Shown: positions 36,493 through 45,437, counted from the first letter of the stretch. The stretch is DNA of 45,788 nucleotides from Brasilonema angustatum HA4187-MV1 (GCA_019359695.1 JAHHGV010000058.1:1-45788), one strand, 5' to 3'. Notes: generated by a model from the sequence alone, not told the origin. Numbers and translations: made by a program.

Positions 36493-37986
36493 TTATTTAG
36501 AAAAGAGTTGTACTAGTGTTTCTTTAGCCCCAAACTGATACAACTTGTGTAAATGGTTGCTAACTGACTCAACGAAACGCGACGACTGCGATAAATCGCC
36601 AAAAATCTGAGATAGACTAAGCAATGGTTTGGGATCAAAGCCATCGGAACAAGCTAGTTGAGTCAGGATGTCTGCCATTGGATCGTCAATCGCAATGGGG
36701 TTGCCTTGGTCATCCTGTCCGTTGAGGTAACGGAACCAAGCAGCAACTGTTAGGCTCATGTAGTCAATAGCTCCTTCCTGTCGCAGCGCGTCACGCAGCG
36801 ACCCCAGTACAAATTTTGGCATTTTAGCGAAACTATTAAGGCAAAGACGCGGCAGTTGATCCCGAATTTTGGGATTAGCAAAGCGTTCAATTAAGGTCTT
36901 TTTGTAATCATCTAAATCAATCCCTGGTACAGGTTGGAGTGTCGGCGTCACTTCTGCCATCAAATGATCAACGGCTTGCCGGATCAATGGATCTGCCATG
37001 ACCTCATGAACGTAGGTGTACCCTGCCAAAGAACCGAGATAGCCAATCAATAAGTGACTGGCGTTGAGTAAGCGGATTTTCATCATCTCGTAGGGATGAA
37101 CATCGCTGGTCATCTGGACACCAACGGACTCCCAATCGGGTCTACCTGCACAGAAATTGTCTTCAACGACCCATTGAAGGAATGGTTCAGCAACCACTGG
37201 AAAGGCATCATCGATATTAAACTGTTCCGCCACCATTTTAATATCGGGTGCAGTTGTGGCGGGAGTAATGCGATCAACCATACAGTTGGGAAACGCAACC
37301 TGTTCGGCTACCCAACGTCCCAACTCTGGGTTCTGCATTTGAACAAATGCGGTTAACATTTTTCGGGCAATGTTGCCGTTACCTTGGAGATTGTCGCAGG
37401 ACAACACGGTAAACGGTGCTAGTCCTTGTTGATAGCGGCGATCAAGTGCTGCCGTCAAAAAGCCATATACTCCAATTGGTTCATCAGGATGCTGTAAATC
37501 GTACTGGATCGTTGGGTGATTGGCATCAAATTCACCGCTACCTTCAATATAGTAATAGCCCCCTTCTGTAATGGTGAGCGTGACAATGCGGCATTTGGGA
37601 TCTGCTAAGGTGTCAATCACTGCTTGACGGTTATCTGGGGCAAACAGATATTGGGTGATAGCACCAATAACACGAGCGCGATCGCCTTCTGGTGACCTTT
37701 CAACTAACGTATACAAACAATCTTGAGAATTCAGTGCATCCCGCATGCGTTTGTCGAATTCCAGTAGTCCAACCCCGCAGATTCCCCATTCACTTCCGGA
37801 ATTTTGATGAAAGTAATTATCAAGATAGAACGCTTGATGTGCTCGATGGAACCCACCCACACCGATATGGACAATGCCGTTAGTAATTTGGTGGCGATCA
37901 TAATTCGGTACGCGGACGTTATTTCCTAAACGAGATAAGGATGTTTCATTCAGCTTAATAGCTGAGCTTGTGTTCATGTTGTTCAT
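36493..37986 (-). CDS. Mannitol dehydrogenase family oxidoreductase
   Basis: The 497-residue polyol-specific long-chain dehydrogenase has an N-terminal Rossmann domain (VHIGVGGFHRAHQAFYLDNY), the VDRITPATT motif, and the catalytic lysine region EMMKIRLLNASHLLIGYLG. It oxidises mannitol (or arabinitol/sorbitol) to the ketose with NAD. Length is normal. Its start overlaps the ATPase gene by about 30 bases (or about 20 with the second ATG), so it is the last gene of the polyol transport operon. Confidence 0.92.
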   Translation of the reverse strand: MNNMNTSSAIKLNETSLSRLGNNVRVPNYDRHQITNGIVHIGVGGFHRAHQAFYLDNYFHQNSGSEWGICGVGLLEFDKRMRDALNSQDCLYTLVERSPEGDRARVIGAITQYLFAPDNRQAVIDTLADPKCRIVTLTITEGGYYYIEGSGEFDANHPTIQYDLQHPDEPIGVYGFLTAALDRRYQQGLAPFTVLSCDNLQGNGNIARKMLTAFVQMQNPELGRWVAEQVAFPNCMVDRITPATTAPDIKMVAEQFNIDDAFPVVAEPFLQWVVEDNFCAGRPDWESVGVQMTSDVHPYEMMKIRLLNASHLLIGYLGSLAGYTYVHEVMADPLIRQAVDHLMAEVTPTLQPVPGIDLDDYKKTLIERFANPKIRDQLPRLCLNSFAKMPKFVLGSLRDALRQEGAIDYMSLTVAAWFRYLNGQDDQGNPIAIDDPMADILTQLACSDGFDPKPLLSLSQIFGDLSQSSRFVESVSNHLHKLYQFGAKETLVQLFSK

Positions 37987-39091
37987 ACGGAGTCAGGTGA
38001 TGACGACGAGTTTTGTGAATAGCTGCACCTTGTTGATCGAACAAATGGCAAAAATTACCATTGATCGAAATGGGAACGCGATCGCCAGTGTAATTGGAAT
38101 TGTCTCCATCTGTTTGCACAACCAGGGTGTCGCCCCCGGCAATCTTGACGTAAAGGTAGGTTTCTCCGCCCAAGCGTTCCACAACTAACACTTCGCCATT
38201 AACTGTGGCGTAATTCTCAGTGAATCGCAGATGTTCAGGGCGAATTCCCACGGTGGCGCGATCGCCAACTGAAAGACGTTCCGGTTTGACAGGAATCGTT
38301 ACAGTTGCCTCACCCGGAAGTTTTACAGTTGCCCCAGAATCATTAACGGCTGTTACCGTGACTGAGAGAAAGTTCATTTTTGGGGAACCAATAAATCCGG
38401 CGACAAATAGATTGTTGGGATGGTGGTATAATTCCAGGGGTGAACCCACTTGCTCGACCACGCCACCTTGCAATACCACAATCTTGTCGGCAAGGGTCAT
38501 CGCCTCCACTTGGTCGTGCGTTACATAAATCATCGTGGCTTGCAAGCTGTTGTGCAGGCTGGCAAGTTCCAGCCGCATCTGGACGCGCAAGGCGGCATCC
38601 AAATTTGACAAGGGTTCGTCAAATAAAAACACTTTGGGATTGCGGACTAAGGCACGACCGATCGCCACCCGCTGGCGTTGTCCTCCCGATAGTTCTTTGG
38701 GCTTACGCTGCAAAAGTGGCTCCAGTTGCAGGATACGAGCAACTTCCCGCGCCCGATCATTGCGTTGAGCTTTCGGCATCCCAGCCAGACGCAGACTAAA
38801 TGACATATTTTCTGCCACCGTCATGTGCGGATACAAGGCGTAGGTTTGAAACACCATTGCCAAGCCGCGTTTATCTGGAGGCACATCATTAACTTTCTCT
38901 CCATCAATCAGCAGATCGCCAGAGGTGATTTCCTCCAGTCCGGCAATCATCCGCAGTAAGGTTGATTTCCCACAACCAGAAGGACCGACGAAAACAACAA
39001 ACTCGCGATCGCCAATATCAAGATCAATACCTTTAATCACCTCAGTATCAGCATACCGTTTACGAACATCTCTTAAAGTGACTGTTGACAT
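37955..39091 (-). CDS. Polyol ABC transporter ATP-binding protein (MalK/SmoK type)
   Basis: The 378-residue ATPase has Walker [10 protein letters not shown], signature LSGGQRQR, Walker B FLFDEPLSNLD and the H-loop VTHDQVEAM. A C-terminal TOBE/MalK-like regulatory domain (about 235-360) follows. It energises import through the two permeases directly upstream. UgpC, MalK and SmoK are too similar to separate by motif; mannitol dehydrogenase next door favours a polyol substrate. Confidence 0.92.
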   Translation of the reverse strand: MSTVTLRDVRKRYADTEVIKGIDLDIGDREFVVFVGPSGCGKSTLLRMIAGLEEITSGDLLIDGEKVNDVPPDKRGLAMVFQTYALYPHMTVAENMSFSLRLAGMPKAQRNDRAREVARILQLEPLLQRKPKELSGGQRQRVAIGRALVRNPKVFLFDEPLSNLDAALRVQMRLELASLHNSLQATMIYVTHDQVEAMTLADKIVVLQGGVVEQVGSPLELYHHPNNLFVAGFIGSPKMNFLSVTVTAVNDSGATVKLPGEATVTIPVKPERLSVGDRATVGIRPEHLRFTENYATVNGEVLVVERLGGETYLYVKIAGGDTLVVQTDGDNSNYTGDRVPISINGNFCHLFDQQGAAIHKTRRHHLTPYEQHEHKLSY

Positions 39092-39143
39092 AAAATACTC
39101 CTATCAATGCATTTGACCTCTTGCAAAAGTGAGATTTGACGAG

Positions 39144-39168
39144 GTTCTGTTCCCTGTTCCCTGTTCCC
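39144..39168. repeat. Tandem heptamer (TTCCCTG)n
   Basis: About three and a half TTCCCTG units lie between the ATPase and permease genes. The same heptamer, in either orientation, occurs at 41044-41070, 43581-43595 and 44686-44720, around the polyol module. Confidence 0.85.
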
Positions 39169-39202
39169 AACTTCTACAACAAGTCTATTGAAAACAGGCA
39201 AA

Positions 39203-40024
39203 TTATTTCACCGCACCAAACGTCAGACCACGAACCAATTGCCGTTGACTCAACCAACCAAAGATCAGGATGGGCGCGATCGCCATTGTTGATGCTGCGG
39301 AAAGTTTTGCCCAAAACAATCCTTGGGGGCTGGAAAATGAGGCAATAAATGCTGTCAGGGGAGCCGCATCCGCTGTTGTCAAGTTTAAGCTCCAAAAAGC
39401 TTCATTCCACGATAAAATGATCGACAGCAAGGCGGTGGAAGCAATTCCCGGTAAAGCCAATGGCAGCAACACATGTATCAGTTCTTGCTGAGTCGTTGCC
39501 CCATCCATGCGATCGGCTTCCAGAATTTCCTTGGGAACTTCTTTAAAGAAGCTGTAGATCATCCAAACGACGATGGGCAAATTAATCAAGGTATAAATTA
39601 TGATTAAACCAATCCGCGTATCTAGCAACCTAAAGTTGCGACACAAAATATAGATGGGAACCAGTACGCCCACAGGCGGCAGCATTTTAGTAGACAGCAT
39701 CCACAACAAGGTTGCTTTGGTACGCTTGGTTGGGAAGAATGCCATTGCATAAGCGGCAGGGATGGCAAGCAGCAGCGCCAGGATCGTTGCTCCGAGTGAA
39801 ATTGCTACGCTGTTAAACGCATAATTGAAATAATCTGCCCGGTCTTGGACGGCAACATAATTTTCTAATGTTGGCAGAAAAAATAACTGAGGCGGAGTAG
39901 CAACCGCAGCGACTTCCGTTTTAAAACTGGTGATAAACATCCAGAAAATCGGGAAAAACAAGATGCCAGCCGCAAGCCAGCCAAGCAAGGTTAGCAGCCA
40001 GTGATTCGAGGTTTTACGTGCCAT
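39203..40024 (-). CDS. Polyol ABC transporter permease (MalG/SmoG type)
   Basis: The 273-residue membrane protein has six helices and the EAA loop EVPKEILEADRMDGATTQQEL (about 165-185, shown here as conserved EADRMDGA). A long periplasmic segment follows the first helix, as in the MalG group. It is separated by 2 bases from the partner permease, so the two are translated together. Confidence 0.92.
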   Translation of the reverse strand: MARKTSNHWLLTLLGWLAAGILFFPIFWMFITSFKTEVAAVATPPQLFFLPTLENYVAVQDRADYFNYAFNSVAISLGATILALLLAIPAAYAMAFFPTKRTKATLLWMLSTKMLPPVGVLVPIYILCRNFRLLDTRIGLIIIYTLINLPIVVWMIYSFFKEVPKEILEADRMDGATTQQELIHVLLPLALPGIASTALLSIILSWNEAFWSLNLTTADAAPLTAFIASFSSPQGLFWAKLSAASTMAIAPILIFGWLSQRQLVRGLTFGAVK

Positions 40025-40026
40025 CT

Positions 40027-40947
40027 TTAAGTATCCAAATTACGAGCAACACTACGCATTAGAAAGATTGCCACAACATTGGCAAGAATTACCGCAATTA
40101 ATCCACCCGCTGAAGCACCGCCGACATCGAATTCCAACAAAGCTTTCAAAAAGATGTAATAAGCTAGGTTGGTAGTTGCTAGTCCCGGACCACCGCCTGT
40201 GGTGACAAAGATTTCAGCAAAGATGGTGAGGAAGAAAATCGTCTCGATCATGGCAACCACAGCAATGGCGCGGCTCAGATGCGGTAACATGACAAAACGG
40301 AATAAAGCGATCGCATTCGCTCCATCCATCCGCGCTGCCTCTAGCTGTTCGTGGTCGAGGGACTGAATTGCAGTCAACAAAATCAGCAGCGCAAAGGGTA
40401 GCCATTCCCAGGAAACGATAATAATGATGGCAAGCAGGGGAAAATCTGCAAACCAATCGATCGCTCCTAAACCCAATCCTCTGGTAATTTGAGCAAACAG
40501 TCCATTGACTGGATGCATCAGCATATTTTTCCAGATCAAGGCACTCACTGTGGGCATAACGAAGAAAGGAGAAATCGCCAATACCCGCGCAATTCCCCGA
40601 CCGAAAAATTCCTGGTCAAATAGCACCGCTAATAACGTGCCTAAACCGATGGTGATTGCCAAAACGGAAACAACTAAAATTACGGTGATAGTGACCGAAG
40701 TCCACAACCCTGGATCGCTGAGAATGAATGTAAAATTTTCAAAGCCTACAGGTTTTTGTGCGCCTGGATTCAGTAAGTTATACCGCTGAAAGGAAAACCA
40801 GATGGTCATCACCAGAGGTACAATCATCCAGAGCAGTAGGGCAATCACCGAAGGCGCAACTAAGGGTAAGGTGGAAATCTTTCGCTTGGGTTGTTGCCGT
40901 ATGGGTGGCTTTTCGGGACGAGACTCGACAACTAATGAAGAAGACAT
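40027..40947 (-). CDS. Polyol ABC transporter permease (MalF/SmoF type)
   Basis: The 306-residue protein has six helices (first about 27-49) and the EAA loop LDHEQLEAARMDGANAI. It pairs with the downstream permease to form the channel. The N-terminal 25 residues are polar and basic. It is about 175 bases downstream of the solute-binding protein gene, with heptamer repeats between. Confidence 0.92.
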   Translation of the reverse strand: MSSSLVVESRPEKPPIRQQPKRKISTLPLVAPSVIALLLWMIVPLVMTIWFSFQRYNLLNPGAQKPVGFENFTFILSDPGLWTSVTITVILVVSVLAITIGLGTLLAVLFDQEFFGRGIARVLAISPFFVMPTVSALIWKNMLMHPVNGLFAQITRGLGLGAIDWFADFPLLAIIIIVSWEWLPFALLILLTAIQSLDHEQLEAARMDGANAIALFRFVMLPHLSRAIAVVAMIETIFFLTIFAEIFVTTGGGPGLATTNLAYYIFLKALLEFDVGGASAGGLIAVILANVVAIFLMRSVARNLDT

Positions 40948-41002
40948 AGCCTAAATACAAGTATAGGATTCATATTTGATTTTTGTGAAACTAGGTACAC
41001 TT

Positions 41003-41070
41003 TTATCAGTTATCAGTTATCAGTTACCAGTGATCAATTGTTCACTGTTCCCTGTTCCCTGTTCCCTGTT
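41003..41070. repeat. Two adjacent heptamer arrays (TTATCAG)n and (TTCCCTG)n
   Basis: About three TTATCAG units at 41003-41026 and four TTCCCTG units at 41044-41070 lie between the binding-protein gene and the first permease gene. Both are short tandem repeats typical of filamentous cyanobacteria and split an otherwise compact operon. Confidence 0.85.
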
Positions 41071-41122
41071 AAGCGTCTCCACGAGTAAGTTCATAAATTA
41101 AACCGGATTCCCATATGTGCAT

Positions 41123-42472
41123 TTACTTGATATAGCCAGTGTGTTTCATAAAGCGTTCAGTGGCGTTCTGCGATCGCTGCAATGCCTGATCCACTGAAGT
41201 GCTATTAGTCAACGCGGCTGCAATGGTTTGCCCAACTTGAGAACCTATTGCTTGAAATTCTGGGATATCCACATATTGAACGCCCTTGTAAGGCGTTGGT
41301 TGTGCTGATGGACGAGTGATATCAGCAGATTGGATTGAATTGAGCACAATCTCAGCAAATGGTGCTGCTTTTCGATAGTTTGGATTTTCATAGGTAGATT
41401 TCCGTGTACCTGGTGGTACAGCCACCCAGCCATTTTGGTTAGCCACTAATTGCACGTATTCCTTGGATGTTGCCCAGGCAATAAACCTTTGCGCGGCTTC
41501 AGGTGATTTTGAGGTTTTAGGAACCGCGAGTGCCCAAGCCCAGAACCAATTTGAGCCATTAGGATATTTTTCAATTGGTGCGCGGGCAAAGCCAACTTTG
41601 TCAGAAACTTGGGATTCTTTGGGATTGGATAACAGCCCCGCTGCAACGGTTGCATCTACCCACATGCCGCATTTACCCGTCGAGAATAACGCCAGATTCT
41701 CATTAAATCCGTTGGAACTCGCTCCCGGCGGACCATACTTTTGCAGCAAATCAACATAAAAGCCGATCGCATCTTTCCAAGCTGGAGTATTGATCGTCGG
41801 TTGCCACTTCATGTCGAACCACTGTCCACCATATGTATTCACCAACGTGGAAAGAAATGCCATGTTTTCACCCCAACCCGGTTTTCCACGTAGACAAACC
41901 CCATAGACTCCCTTGCCTGGATTATGGATCTTGCTCGCCCACTCTTTGATTTGAGGATAGGTTGGCTGCTGGGAAACTGTAATTCCTGCTTTCTCAAACA
42001 AATCTTTTCGGTAGTACAGCATGGAACTTTCCCCATAGAACGGCAAGGCATAAAGTGTGCCATTGTTGGAAAGTCCTTCTCGTATAGGTTTTAGCAAGTC
42101 ATTCACGTCGTAGCTTGCGCTAAGTTGATTCAAAGGTTTCAACCAATCGCGTTTCGCCCAGATTGATGTTTCATAAGAACCGATTGTCAAGACATCGAAT
42201 TGCCCGCCCTGGCTAGCAATATCTGTAGTTGTGCGTTGGCGCAATACATTTTCTTCCAGCACAACCCACCGGAGTTGAATATCAGGATTAGCTTCCTCGA
42301 ACTTGCGCGAAAGCCCCTGCATGACAACCATGTCGCCGTTGTTAACAGTGGCGATCGCGATTCTAGTTTTCTGTGCGGCTTGTGAGCGCGGTGAACAAGC
42401 ATGTAATAGTTGCACCAGCATCACTCCAGCCAGGAATACTGCCAGCACTTTAGCGAAGCGGGGGATACGCAT
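41123..42472 (-). CDS. Polyol ABC transporter solute-binding lipoprotein (SmoE type)
   Basis: The 449-residue family 1 solute-binding protein starts MRIPRFAKVLAVFLAG with a lipobox LLHAC, so it is membrane-anchored. I chose ATG 42472 because AAGGAG lies just upstream and the signal peptide begins there; the frame is open back to 42562. Motifs typical of SmoE/MtlE-like proteins include YETSIWAKRDWLKPL and YALPFYGESSMLYYRKDLF. It is the first gene of the transport operon and should bind mannitol, sorbitol or a related polyol. Confidence 0.9.
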   Translation of the reverse strand: MRIPRFAKVLAVFLAGVMLVQLLHACSPRSQAAQKTRIAIATVNNGDMVVMQGLSRKFEEANPDIQLRWVVLEENVLRQRTTTDIASQGGQFDVLTIGSYETSIWAKRDWLKPLNQLSASYDVNDLLKPIREGLSNNGTLYALPFYGESSMLYYRKDLFEKAGITVSQQPTYPQIKEWASKIHNPGKGVYGVCLRGKPGWGENMAFLSTLVNTYGGQWFDMKWQPTINTPAWKDAIGFYVDLLQKYGPPGASSNGFNENLALFSTGKCGMWVDATVAAGLLSNPKESQVSDKVGFARAPIEKYPNGSNWFWAWALAVPKTSKSPEAAQRFIAWATSKEYVQLVANQNGWVAVPPGTRKSTYENPNYRKAAPFAEIVLNSIQSADITRPSAQPTPYKGVQYVDIPEFQAIGSQVGQTIAAALTNSTSVDQALQRSQNATERFMKHTGYIK

Positions 42473-42620
42473 CGCATGACTCCTTATAAAGTAAAAAATC
42501 GAACGAATTAAATTTTTTATTTTATGCTCTTTTTTTGGGCAAAAGCTCAATAATAGAATCATACCAATCCCACTTCAATGACGGGCATTTGCAACAATTC
42601 TTCAATAAAAGGTTGAAACT

Positions 42621-43424
42621 ATGACGGCGAAAGCAACCTATCAGTTTGCAGGCAAAACCATTCTGATTACAGGCGGTGCGGGAGATATTGGCAAGGCAAC
42701 TGCACACCGTTTTGCCGCTAATGGCGCAGGTGTAGTCCTGCTAGATTTGAATGAACCGAAGATGGCAGATGTGGCTGAGGAACTAAAAAGTTACAAAGTT
42801 CCAGTCGCTACGTTTTCTTGTGATGTTACGACTGCTGATGATGTTGCCAAAGCTTTTACTGCTACTGTAGAGCAAATTGGACGTATCGATTATATCTTTA
42901 ACAACGCGGGTTATCAAGGAGCATTTGCCAAGAGCGACGAATATCCTGAAGACGACTTTCAAAAGGTCATTAACATTAACGTTGTCGGCGTTTTTCACGT
43001 TCTCAAGGCGGCTGCCCAGCACTTGCGTGATGTGGGTGGAGGTGCGATCGTCAACACCGCAAGTTATGCAGGGGTAGTTAGTCCGCCAAATATGCTGGCA
43101 TATGGCGCTTCAAAATTCGCGGTGATTGGAATGACTCAGACAGCAGCGAAAGATTTGGCTGCCTACGGCATCCGGGTAAATTCACTCTCTCCTGCGCTCA
43201 TCGGTCCCGGTTTTATGTGGACGCGGCAAACAGAATTACAGGCAGCAGTGGGATCACAATACTTTGATGCCAATCCCAAGGTGGTTGAGCAACAGATGAT
43301 CAATTCAGTGCCAATGCGGCGTTTGGGAAGTCTTGAAGAGGTGGCGAATGGGGTAGCATTTCTGATGAGCGACGAAGCAAGCTATATTACCGGGTTTAAC
43401 TTGGAGGTTACTGGTGGTATATAA
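42621..43424 (+). CDS. SDR-family polyol dehydrogenase
   Basis: The 267-residue short-chain dehydrogenase has the NAD turn TGGAGDIGKA, NNAG, the catalytic Ser in NTASYAG and the YGASK pair. DLNEP after the second strand indicates NAD preference (Asp). It resembles sorbitol (SmoS) or xylitol dehydrogenases. It is divergent from the transporter with a 148-base shared promoter region, and should feed sorbitol- or xylitol-type substrates into fructose or xylulose. Confidence 0.9.
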   Translation: MTAKATYQFAGKTILITGGAGDIGKATAHRFAANGAGVVLLDLNEPKMADVAEELKSYKVPVATFSCDVTTADDVAKAFTATVEQIGRIDYIFNNAGYQGAFAKSDEYPEDDFQKVININVVGVFHVLKAAAQHLRDVGGGAIVNTASYAGVVSPPNMLAYGASKFAVIGMTQTAAKDLAAYGIRVNSLSPALIGPGFMWTRQTELQAAVGSQYFDANPKVVEQQMINSVPMRRLGSLEEVANGVAFLMSDEASYITGFNLEVTGGI

Positions 43425-43500
43425 AAATTTCGGTGACGTTGGAGCAAAAATTCTTTCTATAGGCAGAAGCTCAAAACAATGCCATCATTCTTTTGCTAGG

Positions 43501-43600
43501 TATAGCAGTTGCCAGGTAGATTAGGACATGAACTAATGAGAAAATACCGACTCCACGAGACAATCACACGCCTGTTAAGCGTTCCCTGTTCCCTGCTATA
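43501..43600 (+). mobile_element. MITE-like repeat, copy C
   Basis: Exactly 100 bases bounded by TATAGCAG and CTGCTATA, a perfect 8-base terminal inverted repeat. It shares GTTGCCAGGTAG and GGACATGAACTAATGAGAAA with copies at 29407-29504 and 29779-29904. It lies between the SDR gene and the start of the SorC-type pseudogene. Confidence 0.75.
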
Positions 43601-43621
43601 CATAGTTTTTGAAGGTGGAAT

Positions 43622-44614
43622 ATGGGAGAACCTTTATTAGAGCGGCGCGATGCCAGCAAAGCTGGCTTGCCCCTTAGAGATCGCAAATTAGATCTAGCTG
43701 CTCACGCTGGCTAGCTCTATTACATTGCCGAAAATACACAGGAAGAGATTGCAACAAAGCTCAATGTGTCCCGGCAGGCTGCACAACGCCTGGTTGCACT
43801 CGCGGTTAGTGAAAAATTGATCAAATTTCGGCTCGATCATCCCCTGAGTGAATGCATTGCTTTGGCTGAGTCGTTACGCGATAAGTTTGGTCTGTCACTT
43901 TGTGAAGTTGTACCAACTGACGCAGGCAGCGGTGATACCTTCAATGGAATTGGCGTTTGTGCTGCCACCCACCTTGAAGCTTACCTGATCGCAAGAACCC
44001 CGACCATACTGGCGTTCTCCTCAGGACGCACATTGCGAGGAATGGTGGAGCAAATCCCCTCAATGAACCAACCCCAGCATAAGATTGTTTAAATTATTGG
44101 GAATATGTCCCATTATGGGCGTGCAGATCGCCACGAAGTGGTTATGCATTTGTCCGATCAGGTAGGTTCCCAAGCTTACCCAGTGCCGACTCCGGTTGTA
44201 GCGACTAGCATTGAAGAACGAGAACTCTTGCAGACTCAGCGATCGTTTATCACCGTCAAAACTCTTGCAGAGCAAGCCAAAGCAACGTTTGTCGGAATTA
44301 GCCACATTGCTTGGAATGCCCCCTTACATCAAGACGGCTTTATCAATGACGATGAAGTGGCTGAATTAATTGAACTAAGAGCAGTAGGAGAAATTGTGGG
44401 TTGGGCTTACGACCATTACGGAGTGTTGCTTCAACAGGGAACGAACAGCCGGGTTGCCAGTGTACCTCTCGAACAACCGACTCATCGGCTGATCATTGGT
44501 GTGGCAGGTGGTGTGAAAAAGGCGGAGGCGATTCTGGCTGCTTTGCGTGGCAAGTTAATTACGGGGCTGATTACCGATGAAGCTGCTGCCCAAGCCATTC
44601 TTGCTAAAATTTAA
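43622..44614 (+). pseudogene. SorC/DeoR-type sugar-responsive regulator with two in-frame stops
   Basis: One frame runs from ATG 43622 to 44614, interrupted only by TAG at 43712-43714 and TAA at 44090-44092. The parts are in order: HTH (NTQEEIATKLNVSRQAAQRL) and sugar-binding domain (LAESLRDKF; GNMS; SHIAWNAP; VGWAYDHYG; GVAGGVKKAEAI). The TAG lies in HAG*LYYIAENT, where the family usually has Trp; TAA follows HKIV, where Ser is usual. Both fit single-base nonsense changes. It would have controlled the adjacent polyol genes. Confidence 0.85.
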
Positions 44615-44646
44615 TACTAGTTTGCCTTCAAAGCCTTAAGGATTTA

Positions 44647-44772
44647 TATAGGAATCCGGTTTGATTCCTGAACAACTCGTCAGGGCAGGGAACAGGGAAC
44701 AGGGAACAGGGAACAGGGAAAAGCAATAAAGGTATACTGAGTTTTTTTCAAAAATCAAATAGGAGTCCTATA
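44647..44772. mobile_element. MITE-like element with (GGGAACA)n core
   Basis: The ends TATAGGAATCC-GGTTTGATTCCTGAA and, inverted, TATAGGACTCCTATTTGATTTTTGAA are imperfect inverted repeats about 126 bases apart. The core holds about five GGGAACA units (44686-44720). Related end sequences occur at about 36345 and 40963. It has no coding capacity. Confidence 0.6.
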
Positions 44773-44844
44773 TTCAAAAGAAATAACAGCTATTCAATCC
44801 CGTTTATCTTCTCAATTGGCATTTGCATTTCTGCAATTTACAAC

Positions 44845-44949
44845 TATAGCGCTTCTCAGTTGCGTACAATACACAGCTGTAGAGACGTAGCATGCTACGT
44901 CTCTACATTATTCGTGGTGGTGTATGTGATTAAAATGAGAACCGCTATA
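44845..44949. mobile_element. MITE-like element with 30-base central palindrome
   Basis: TATAGCGCTTCTCA (44845-44858) and TGAGAACCGCTATA (44936-44949) are 14-base inverted ends with one mismatch. In the middle lies a perfect 30-base palindrome, TGTAGAGACGTAGCA and its complement (44878-44907), a known type of cyanobacterial dispersed repeat. The element ends 38 bases before the mCpol-like gene and may supply or disturb its promoter. Confidence 0.75.
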
Positions 44950-44987
44950 AAACATTAGGTGCTTTTTTAGACCACAACGGTCAACTT

Positions 44988-45437
44988 GTGAATATTAAAA
45001 TTCTTGAAACTCCCATTGAAGAAGATCAAACTGTGTTTTCTTTTGGGTTTGATGGTGATTCCACTGGTGACTATTTAGACAGAGTATTTGGAGAATCAAG
45101 TGAAGATGAAGTGAGGAAACGAAGCCAGACAGTAAATGGAGCAATTGAGGCTTTGAAGAAGCTGATTTGCAAAGAAACAAAGGATCACAATAGTGTACTT
45201 TTTGCTGAAGGTGATAATATCCTTTTCAAATCGTGCTATAGAGTCAGCTTACTCAATGATCTGCAAAGGATTTACAAAGATAAAACTGGCTTAACTGGAA
45301 GCATAGGATATGGCAAAACTTTGCCAGAGGTTACATTGGCAATGCGTTTATCTAAGGCGAAAGGTGGAGACAGCATTATGGGTGTAGGTTTACGAGATTC
45401 TGGAGAAACAAACAACACAGAGCTAACCGCAGGCTAA
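44988..45437 (+). CDS. mCpol-like (minimal CRISPR polymerase) palm-domain protein
   Basis: The 149-residue protein looks like a single Cas10/GGDEF-type palm domain. The first strand ends in FGFDGDSTG (Asp22 and Asp24 for metal), the hairpin is FAEGDNILFK (Asp76; GDN where Cas10 has GDD), and the later TGLTGSIGYGKTLPEVTLAMRLSKAKG matches the family's last strand and helix. Known mCpol proteins make cyclic dinucleotides in anti-phage systems with 2TM-beta or CARF effectors. No effector is visible here. Start GTG has no clear ribosome site. The exact subfamily is an inference. Confidence 0.65.
   Translation: MNIKILETPIEEDQTVFSFGFDGDSTGDYLDRVFGESSEDEVRKRSQTVNGAIEALKKLICKETKDHNSVLFAEGDNILFKSCYRVSLLNDLQRIYKDKTGLTGSIGYGKTLPEVTLAMRLSKAKGGDSIMGVGLRDSGETNNTELTAG

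Noticed and set aside
38440-38799. 119-codon plus-strand frame opposite the polyol ATPase gene
   Set aside because: Antisense shadow of a clearly conserved ABC ATPase.
41003-41070. Tandem heptamers considered as a CRISPR array or iteron origin
   Set aside because: Units are contiguous with no spacers, and the same heptamers recur in several unrelated gaps.
44878-44907. Palindrome considered as a CRISPR-type repeat near the mCpol-like gene
   Set aside because: It occurs once here, with no regularly spaced copies; it fits a known class of cyanobacterial dispersed palindrome.
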